Source: Acidaminococcaceae bacterium UBA2453 (GTDB taxonomy: Bacteria > Bacillota > Negativicutes > Acidaminococcales > Acidaminococcaceae). From it: a stretch of 12,006 nucleotides of DNA. The stretch is from contig DDQB01000076.1 of the NCBI GenBank assembly GCA_002342505.1, positions 1 through 12,006 on the forward strand, written 5' to 3'. The notes under the pieces are model-generated. The model ran no database searches. It was not told the origin of the DNA and was given only the letters and a program-made list of their open reading frames with translations. Made by a program: the position numbers and the translations under genes. Each line of letters begins with the position of its first letter. Position 1 is the first letter of the stretch. Shown here piece after piece: positions 5,701 through 12,006 of the stretch.

Positions 5701-7695
5701 ATGAAAGAAGAATTGCAGACTTCCGGGACGGCAACGATTGCAAAGGACACTGTGGCTGGCGGAACAGCGTATGCCGCAACTCTTTCCAGGGGAGCGACGG
5801 ATTTTACAAAAAAAGCCAATGCGTCCTGGTATCAGGATTTGGATTTTACTGATGAATCGGAAAAGGAAAATGCTCTGCGAGGGCTGATTGAAGCGCCGGA
5901 AGCTCTCGTAATTCGTGATGAAAACGGGAATGTAGTCTGGAACGTGGCGGACTACCGTTTCATGAACGATTTTGAAAAGGCGCCGGACAGTGTGAACCCC
6001 AGTTTATGGCGTAATACGCTTTTTAACAGTTACGCGGGCCTGTTTGAAGTTTGCGACGGTATTTATCAGGTGCGGGGCTACGACATGGCCAACGCGACCT
6101 TTATACGCACGGACAACGGCTGGATCGTGTTTGACGTGCTGATGTGCAAAGAAGATATGCGGGAAGCAAAAGCGCTGATTGGGAAGCATTTTGGCCCGCT
6201 GCATATTGTTGCGGTGCTGTACAGTCATTCTCATATTGACCACTACGGCGGCATTTACGGATTGATTAAAATGGAAGATGCGGCAGACGCAACGCTTTCC
6301 CTTCCGGAGCAGCTGGCCAGCGGGAAAGTGGCGGTCCTTGCGCCGGACGGATTTTTAGAGCATGCTGTCAGTGAAAACATCTACGCAGGTTTTGCGATGG
6401 GGCGGCGGGCCCAGTACCAGTACGGCAATCATCTGAAGCCGGGGATCAAAGGAAAGATGGCGATCGGCATCGGGCTGGGGCAGTCATTAGGCAGTATCGG
6501 ACTGCTGCCTCCGACCTATGTAGTGAAGACCAATGAGACGCTGACGATTGACGGGCTGGAGATCCGGTTCCAACTGACGCCGGGCACGGAAGCCCCGGCG
6601 GAAATGCATGCCTACTTTCCCAAATATCGCGCGTTGTGGGTAGCCGAAAATTGTACCGGTACGCTGCACAATCTGTATACGTTACGGGGCGCCCAGGTGC
6701 GTAACGCCAGCGACTGGTCCAAATATATTCTGGAAGCGGAAGACCTGTTCGGCGATCAGACGGACGTTGTGTTCCAGTCCCATAACTGGCCTCACTGGGG
6801 CAAAGAAACGATTAAGAAATATCTGGAAGACACGGCGGCAGTTTATAAATATATCAACGATCAGACGCTGCATTATGCCAACATGGGTTACACCTCGGTG
6901 GAAATTGCCCGTATGCTGACGCTGCCGAAAGAATTGAATAAGGTCTGGTATATCCGGCAGTATTACGGCACGCTGAGTCATAATGTCAAGGCAGTGTACC
7001 AGCGGTATCTGGGGTGGTATGACGCGAACCCGGTGAACCTGAATCTGCTGACGCCGGTCGATACGGCGAAAAAGTGGGTGGAATATCTTGGAGACCCGGA
7101 TGCGGTGCTGGAAAAAGCCCGTAAAGATTATGAAAAAGGCGAGTACCAGTGGGTGGCGCAGGTTACCAGGGAACTTGTCTTTGCCGATCCTGATAATACG
7201 AAGGCGCGACAGCTTTGCGCAGATGCGCTGGAGCAGCTGGGGTATCAGGCAGAAAGTGGGATCTGGCGCAACGCCTATCTGACGGGCGCGTTGGAACTTC
7301 GCTGCGGCAACCAGGCTGTGGGCAAAAAGAAGGCGGAAGGTTCCGTGGATACAAAGTCGGGCATGACGGCCGGCATGATGCTGGACTTTATCAGTATCAG
7401 TACAGATTCCATCAAGGCGCAGGCTGATGATTTTTCCATGAACCTGAAAATTTCGGATACCGGGGAAACCTTCTTTGTCAAACGGATGGCCGGCGTGCTT
7501 CTGGTCCATCCGGGCGGGGAAAGCAAACAGGCAGACTGCACGATGGCCTGTAGCCGGATGCAGCTTCTGGGACTGATGATCGGGCGAAAAGAAGTGTTCC
7601 CGACTCTTTTGACAGAAGGAGAAAAAACGGTTCCGGTACGTCTGATTAAGTATATGACGCCGTTTGCACAGGATTTTAATATTGTGGAACCGTAA
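5701..7695 (+). CDS. Alkyl sulfatase (SdsA1/BDS1-type metallo-beta-lactamase fold)
   Basis: Hydrolyses alkyl sulfate esters such as dodecyl sulfate to the alcohol and sulfate (linear primary-alkylsulfatase activity in the family). From ATG 5701 it has 664 residues, close to the roughly 660 of SdsA1. The catalytic domain holds the metal-binding motif HSHIDHYGG (H176, H178, D180, H181); E297 or E301, E316 in VAENCTGTLHN, and H361 in SHNWPHWG are candidate remaining ligands. A helical dimerisation domain follows (about 440-535, PVNLNLLTP to NAYLTGALELR), then an SCP2-like C-terminal domain (about 560-664), which binds alkyl chains in relatives. GAGAGGGG at 5686-5693 is 7 bases before the start. 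Unlike SdsA1 and YjcS, the N-terminus (MKEELQTSGTATIAKDTVAG) has no hydrophobic signal peptide, so the enzyme is probably cytoplasmic. The efflux operon begins 66 bases downstream. The physiological substrate is unknown. Confidence 0.92.
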   Translation: MKEELQTSGTATIAKDTVAGGTAYAATLSRGATDFTKKANASWYQDLDFTDESEKENALRGLIEAPEALVIRDENGNVVWNVADYRFMNDFEKAPDSVNPSLWRNTLFNSYAGLFEVCDGIYQVRGYDMANATFIRTDNGWIVFDVLMCKEDMREAKALIGKHFGPLHIVAVLYSHSHIDHYGGIYGLIKMEDAADATLSLPEQLASGKVAVLAPDGFLEHAVSENIYAGFAMGRRAQYQYGNHLKPGIKGKMAIGIGLGQSLGSIGLLPPTYVVKTNETLTIDGLEIRFQLTPGTEAPAEMHAYFPKYRALWVAENCTGTLHNLYTLRGAQVRNASDWSKYILEAEDLFGDQTDVVFQSHNWPHWGKETIKKYLEDTAAVYKYINDQTLHYANMGYTSVEIARMLTLPKELNKVWYIRQYYGTLSHNVKAVYQRYLGWYDANPVNLNLLTPVDTAKKWVEYLGDPDAVLEKARKDYEKGEYQWVAQVTRELVFADPDNTKARQLCADALEQLGYQAESGIWRNAYLTGALELRCGNQAVGKKKAEGSVDTKSGMTAGMMLDFISISTDSIKAQADDFSMNLKISDTGETFFVKRMAGVLLVHPGGESKQADCTMACSRMQLLGLMIGRKEVFPTLLTEGEKTVPVRLIKYMTPFAQDFNIVEP

Positions 7696-7761
7696 TATAT
7701 AAGCGCCGTCAACTTGTCTTTTCCTGTTTTATCAGAAAGGGCGTGGCGGATTGGAGGCATA

Positions 7762-8871
7762 ATGGAATTACCTGAGATTAAACTGACAAAAACACATTAT
7801 ATGATGATTGGGGCTGCGGCTGTCCTTTTTGTGGGCTGGCGCATATTCTCGGCGCTGCAGCCGCCAGCGCTGGAAGCTCCTGTTGTCCCGGTAGTACGTA
7901 CGGTAACGATCGGAGAGACTGCGGCGAATGATACGGCAGTTTATCCGGGCGAGGTGCGGGGCAAGTACGAAAGCAATCTGGCGTTCCAGGTAACCGGAAA
8001 GATCGTGGCCCGTCATATCAATCTGGGGGATTCTGTGCGTGAAGGCCAGGTGCTGATGGAGATCGATCCCAAAGATGTAAAACAAAGTTATGACGCGGCA
8101 GAGGCTGCTTATCAGGCTGCGGTCTCTAATTACAAACTGGCGAAAGATAATTATGACCGGTACAATGCGTTGTTTGAAAAGAACGCTGTCAGCGCCATGG
8201 TCCGGGATCAGTATAAGACCCAGTTTGATGCGGCGGCTTCCGGCCTGAAAAGCGCAGAAGCCCAGTGGAACGCCAGCCGGAACCAGTTGGGTTATACGCA
8301 GCTGGTGTCCGACCATGACGGTACGGTTGCTTCCATTTCCGGAGAGATTGGCCAGGTCGTTGGCGCCGGCACGCCGGTAGCTACCGTGGTGCGGGACGGC
8401 AGCCGGGAGATTCAGATATATGTACCGGAGAACCGCTTGGGGCAGATCAGCCTGAATCAGCCTGCTACGATTACATTCTGGGCGCTGAATGATCTGAAAG
8501 CTGCCGGCCATGTCAGTGAGATTGCGCCTATGGCTGACTCTGTGACCCGTACGTATAAGGTGAAGGTCTCCGTGGATTCCATGCCTTCCCAGGCAAGGCT
8601 GGGCATGACGGCCAAGGTGTCGCTGAACGCAGGAACAGTTAAGTCGATCCTTGTTCCTGCCGGGGCCATCTACCAGACCGGAGACCAGGCGCAGGTTTGG
8701 GTCATCCGGGATAAAAAGGCGACCCTGGTCCCTGTTAAAACGGCCGGCTTTGAAGGCAGCAGCGTGCGGATCACGGATGGGTTGTCCAAAGGTGATGTGG
8801 TCGTCACTGGCGGCATCACTAAATTGGCGGAAGGGCAGGAAGTGCGTCTGGAAAGCAGTGAGGCAAAATGA
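7762..8871 (+). CDS. RND efflux periplasmic adaptor subunit (membrane fusion protein)
   Basis: A 369-residue adaptor that would link the inner-membrane pump to an outer-membrane channel. One hydrophobic segment at about 14-33 (MMIGAAAVLFVGWRIFSAL) acts as signal anchor; no lipobox cysteine is seen. Then come a lipoyl half-motif (NLAFQVTGKIVARHINLGD), an alpha-hairpin rich in Ala/Gln/Lys (about 107-180), the second lipoyl half (DGTVASISGEIGQVVGAGTP), a beta-barrel domain (REIQIYVPENRLGQISLNQ) and a membrane-proximal domain ending in GDVVVTGGITKLAEGQEVRL. This order is the standard AcrA/MexA layout. GGAGG at 7753-7757 stands only 4 bases before ATG 7762; an open frame reaches back to 7714 but contains no typical start. 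The stop overlaps the permease start by four bases (ATGA), which implies translational coupling. Substrate not predictable. Confidence 0.93.
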   Translation: MELPEIKLTKTHYMMIGAAAVLFVGWRIFSALQPPALEAPVVPVVRTVTIGETAANDTAVYPGEVRGKYESNLAFQVTGKIVARHINLGDSVREGQVLMEIDPKDVKQSYDAAEAAYQAAVSNYKLAKDNYDRYNALFEKNAVSAMVRDQYKTQFDAAASGLKSAEAQWNASRNQLGYTQLVSDHDGTVASISGEIGQVVGAGTPVATVVRDGSREIQIYVPENRLGQISLNQPATITFWALNDLKAAGHVSEIAPMADSVTRTYKVKVSVDSMPSQARLGMTAKVSLNAGTVKSILVPAGAIYQTGDQAQVWVIRDKKATLVPVKTAGFEGSSVRITDGLSKGDVVVTGGITKLAEGQEVRLESSEAK

Positions 8872-11800
8872 ACAGTAACTGGGCAGAATGGGCAATTAAA
8901 CATAAACAGGTCATTCACTTCTTCTCTGCCATGATTGCTGTCATGGGAATCATCTGTTATGGGGTGTTAGGCCGTCAGGAAGATCCCAGCTTCCCTCTGA
9001 CACAGATGGTTATTTCCGCTGCCTGGCCGGGAGCTACGGCCAAACAGATGGAGATGCATGTAACGGATAAAATTGAAAAAGTGGTTCAGACCGTAGACGA
9101 TGTGGATTATGTTACCAGCTATTCCCGGCCGGGCGTCTGTGTGATCAATGTGTATCTGAAGGAGAGTATTCCTTCGGAAACCATCCCCAGCCACTGGCTG
9201 GATTTGCGCAACCTGGTCAATGACAAACGGAGCGAGCTGCCCGCGGACATGTACGGGCCGTACTTTAACGACCACTTTGACGACGTGTTCGGCAACGTGT
9301 ACGCCATCACCTCCGACAGTTTTTCTTACGAAGAGATGCGCAAGGTAGCCAGCCGTATCAAAGACGATATCGTGCAGGTGCCGGATGTAAAAAAGGTTGA
9401 GCTGAAGGGTGTACAGCCGGAAAAAATCTATATCCAGGTAGAAAATGAAAAACTGGCCCAGCTGGGCATGAGCGTGGATCAGCTGGCGGCGGTAGTGCAG
9501 GCGGAAACCTCTGTTACCCCGGCAGCTATGAAGCATAACGGAAAGAGCAATATCTATCTGCGCCTGACGGGACTGCCGGATACGGTGCAAAATATTGAAA
9601 ACATCCCTGTCAGCGGTAACGGACGTACCCTGCGGTTGGGAGATATTGCCAAAATCGAGAGGGGGTATGCGGAACCGGCTGAACCCAAGATGTATTTCAA
9701 CGGCAAGCCGGCCGTAGGCATTTCCATTTCCATGGTGGACGGAGGCAACAATCTAAAGCTGGGCGAAAACCTGGACAAAAAGGTCAAAGAAATAAACAGG
9801 CAGCTGCCTTTGGGCTTTGAATTCAATCAGGTGCTGAACCAGCCTAAGGTGGTAAAGGAATCCATCAACGAGTTTGTGGAGAGCCTGGTGGAAGCTATCC
9901 TGATTGTGTTGGTGGTCAGCCTGATGACCCTGGGAAGGCAGAGCGGTTATGTTATTTCCGTCTGCATCCCCCTGGTGCTCATGTGCAGCATGGTGGGCAT
10001 GTTCCTGGCGGGAATTGATTTGCACAAGATGTCCCTGGGCGCCCTGATTGTGGCGTTGGGCATGCTGGTGGACGATTCCGTAGTCGTGGTGGAAATGATC
10101 GAAACGAAGATCAACGAAGGCTGGGATCGGGTCAAAGCCTGTTCCTTTGCCTTTGAAAGCTGCGCCAAGCCCCTGCTGACAGGCACCATGATTACATGCG
10201 CCAGCTTTATGCCCATTGCCTTTGCCAGATCTACCGTGGGCGCCTATGCCGGCAGCCTTTTCACGGTTGTAACCATAACGCTGATGAGCAGCTGGCTGGT
10301 TTCGGCTACCGTGGCCCCGACCCTGGCCCATTCCTGGTTAAAAAAGGAAGATAAGGGCGGGGGAGAGGAAGCGGAGGCTTCCCTGTACCAGGGCGGGTTT
10401 TACAACGTGTTTCGTAAACTGCTGCGCTGGTCGTTGCACCACCGCGTCATGGTCATTGTCATAAGTATCGGCATTTTTATCGGTTCCCTGTTGCTGGGCA
10501 AGCTGCTGAAACAGGAATTCTTCCCGGCGTCTACGCGGCCTGAGCTGTTAGTGGACATGAACCTGCCGGAAGGAACCAGCCTGAAAACCACCGATGAGGC
10601 GGCCCGGAAGCTGACAGAAATGTTGCTAAAAGAGGAAGGCGTGAACAGTATCTCTACCTATGTTGGCGAGAGCAGCCCCCGTTTCGTACTAGTCATCCAG
10701 CCGGTACAGCCCCGGGATAATTATGCCCAGCTGGTGGTGGTGGCGAAAGACCTGGAAGCCCGCAAACAGCTGGAAAAGAAGATTAGGGTGATGATAGAGG
10801 AACATTTCCCGGATGTCCAGAGCTATTCCCATTCTATTCCGCTGGGACCGCCGACGCCGTACCCGGTCATGTTCCGCGTCACCGCGCCTACGGATAACCA
10901 GGCCAAGGAATATGCTGCCAAGTTAAAAGACATCATGCTTGCTAATGAGCATGTAACCATGATTAATTTTGACTGGATGGAAAAAGCGCCTGCCGTAAAA
11001 GTGGAACTGGACGATGACAAACTGCGTCAGATGGGCCTGACCCGGAAGGCAGTGTCTGCTGCCCTGTACGCAGAGATCAGCGGCTACAGCATCAGCAAGT
11101 ATTACGAAGGCGACCAGGCCATTGACATGGTGTTCCGTCTGGAGCCGAAAGACCATCAGAATATCAGCGACCTGGGAACCATGAGCATCCCGACCGCCAA
11201 AGGCGCCGTGCAGCTGAACCAGGTAGCGTATCTGAGTTATGAGAATGAAGACGGTATGATCTGGCGGCGCAACCTGCTGCCGACGGTAACGGTCAATGCC
11301 GGTATTATTGGCAGCGTGACCGGCAATGACGTGACCAGTGAAATCTGGCTCGCTTCGGAAGCATTGCGAAAGCAGCTGCCATATGGCGTGAAAATTGAAA
11401 TCGACGGGCCTTCGGAGAAGAGCGTCAAGTCCCTTGCTTCCATTTTGCGTCCTGTGCCGGCCATGCTCGTAATCATGGTCATCCTGCTGATGCTCATGCT
11501 GATGGATATAAAAAAGGTATTCGTAGTTACCTGCATTGCGCCGTTAGGCCTGGTTGGCGTTATTCTGGGCCTGTTCCTGTTCAATACGCCTATGGGTATC
11601 ATGGCGCAGACAGGCGCCCTTGCGCTGGTTGGCACCATCATCCGCAACGGGACGGTGCTGGTAGACCAGATCGACCAGCATCTGGCCCAGGGGATGCCGC
11701 GGCTGAAAGCGGTAACGGAATCGGTTATCGTACGGTTCCGCCCCATTATGCTGACAGCTCTCACTACCGTGCTGGGCCTGATCCCCATGTTCCCCAGCGA

Positions 11801-11918
11801 TTTCTGGCGGGGCATGGCCATCGCCATTTCCTGCGGCCTGACCGTGGCGACTATCATCACGTTGGTGGTTTTGCCCGTCATTTACTGCATGGTATTCCAT
11901 GTGCAGAATGAAGATTAA
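8868..11918 (+). CDS. RND family multidrug efflux permease (AcrB/HAE1 type)
   Basis: Proton-driven inner-membrane pump of 1016 residues, slightly shorter than AcrB (1049) but complete. TM1 (HFFSAMIAVMGIICYGVL) is followed by the first periplasmic porter/docking region, TM2-TM6, a central TM7 (VMVIVISIGIFIGSLLLG), the second periplasmic region and TM8-TM12. The proton-relay pair D402-D403 lies in TM4 (VALGMLVDDSVVVVEM). In TM10, ALVGTIIRNGTVLVDQID carries R926 where AcrB has its relay lysine; IIRN-type motifs occur in TriC-like branches of the family, so this marks the subfamily, not damage. The start overlaps the adaptor stop (ATGA). No outer-membrane factor gene lies in the window; one may follow beyond 12006 or be shared from elsewhere. 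Likely substrates are amphiphilic compounds, by family only. Confidence 0.95.
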   Translation: MNSNWAEWAIKHKQVIHFFSAMIAVMGIICYGVLGRQEDPSFPLTQMVISAAWPGATAKQMEMHVTDKIEKVVQTVDDVDYVTSYSRPGVCVINVYLKESIPSETIPSHWLDLRNLVNDKRSELPADMYGPYFNDHFDDVFGNVYAITSDSFSYEEMRKVASRIKDDIVQVPDVKKVELKGVQPEKIYIQVENEKLAQLGMSVDQLAAVVQAETSVTPAAMKHNGKSNIYLRLTGLPDTVQNIENIPVSGNGRTLRLGDIAKIERGYAEPAEPKMYFNGKPAVGISISMVDGGNNLKLGENLDKKVKEINRQLPLGFEFNQVLNQPKVVKESINEFVESLVEAILIVLVVSLMTLGRQSGYVISVCIPLVLMCSMVGMFLAGIDLHKMSLGALIVALGMLVDDSVVVVEMIETKINEGWDRVKACSFAFESCAKPLLTGTMITCASFMPIAFARSTVGAYAGSLFTVVTITLMSSWLVSATVAPTLAHSWLKKEDKGGGEEAEASLYQGGFYNVFRKLLRWSLHHRVMVIVISIGIFIGSLLLGKLLKQEFFPASTRPELLVDMNLPEGTSLKTTDEAARKLTEMLLKEEGVNSISTYVGESSPRFVLVIQPVQPRDNYAQLVVVAKDLEARKQLEKKIRVMIEEHFPDVQSYSHSIPLGPPTPYPVMFRVTAPTDNQAKEYAAKLKDIMLANEHVTMINFDWMEKAPAVKVELDDDKLRQMGLTRKAVSAALYAEISGYSISKYYEGDQAIDMVFRLEPKDHQNISDLGTMSIPTAKGAVQLNQVAYLSYENEDGMIWRRNLLPTVTVNAGIIGSVTGNDVTSEIWLASEALRKQLPYGVKIEIDGPSEKSVKSLASILRPVPAMLVIMVILLMLMLMDIKKVFVVTCIAPLGLVGVILGLFLFNTPMGIMAQTGALALVGTIIRNGTVLVDQIDQHLAQGMPRLKAVTESVIVRFRPIMLTALTTVLGLIPMFPSDFWRGMAIAISCGLTVATIITLVVLPVIYCMVFHVQNED

Positions 11919-11947
11919 AAACAGGAATTTATGTGCCCGGGTGGCGT

Positions 11948-11984
11948 CGCCTTCATAAGGCGTCGCGAACGCTTCGGTGCGTTC
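11948..11984. repeat. Two adjacent short hairpins, possible intergenic palindromic repeat
   Basis: CGCCTT-CAT-AAGGCG (11948-11962) and GAACGC-TTCGGT-GCGTTC (11967-11984) are perfect 6-bp stems four bases apart, in GC-rich DNA 29 bases after the permease stop. The second can extend with CGC/GCG (11964-11966 with 11987-11989) across a two-base bulge. No T-run follows before the window end, so a plain terminator is unlikely; a REP-like element fits better. Only one copy is visible in the window. Confidence 0.4.
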
Positions 11985-12006
11985 CCGCGCAGTCGCACAG
12001 AGGTTA

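Noticed and set aside
7696..7761. Independent promoter for the efflux operon
   Set aside because: The 66-base gap has no convincing -35/-10 pair; read-through from the sulfatase gene is the simpler reading.
7768..8895. 375-residue open frame on the minus strand opposite the adaptor gene
   Set aside because: The plus strand has a complete membrane fusion protein with the correct domain order and an ATGA overlap to the permease; the antisense frame is rich in His/Arg/Ile as expected for a shadow.

Overview
The window looks like a Gram-negative member of the Firmicutes (class Negativicutes, for example the Acidaminococcus/Phascolarctobacterium/Megasphaera/Dialister range). This is inference from gene content. 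Outer-membrane machinery (a YadA-type trimeric autotransporter anchor and an RND pump with its periplasmic adaptor) sits beside a Firmicutes-style regulatory pair (AgrC-like GHKL kinase and LytTR response regulator). Ribosome binding sites are strong purine-rich Shine-Dalgarno sequences. No rRNA, tRNA, CRISPR array or insertion sequence was recognised.

Layout. Bases 1-1428 hold the 3' part of a trimeric autotransporter adhesin, open at the window edge: stalk, left-handed head repeats, neck, membrane anchor, then an unusual coiled-coil tail after the anchor. Bases 1429-1677 are non-coding and hold two hairpins, the second a clear rho-independent terminator. Next comes a divergent two-component system: the LytTR response regulator on the minus strand (1678-2391) and the membrane histidine kinase on the plus strand (2542-3900). 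They share a 150-base intergenic region whose palindrome TATAATTATA can serve as a -10 box in both directions. Bases 3901-4183 hold one weakly supported 49-codon ORF and an imperfect dyad.

Bases 4184-5114 are a broken dicarboxylate/amino acid:cation symporter (DAACS) gene. The N-terminal part (a soluble domain resembling a degenerate GHKL/RsbW-type ATPase, then TM1-TM2) is joined out of frame to the C-terminal part (TM7-HP2-TM8). The whole middle of the transporter is missing. It is followed by a small multi-spanning membrane protein of unknown function (5156-5629), a full-length alkyl sulfatase of the SdsA1/BDS1 metallo-beta-lactamase type (5701-7695), and an RND efflux operon: adaptor (7762-8871) and permease (8868-11918), overlapping by ATGA. 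After the permease the window ends in GC-rich DNA with two small back-to-back hairpins, probably an intergenic repeat.

How the parts may work together (inference): from 4184 on, every gene is on the plus strand with short gaps, so a transporter (now broken), a membrane protein, an enzyme that cleaves sulfate esters of alkyl chains, and a pump for amphiphilic compounds may form one envelope-stress or detergent-handling unit. The adjacent two-component system is a candidate regulator. The outer-membrane channel the pump would need is not in the window.
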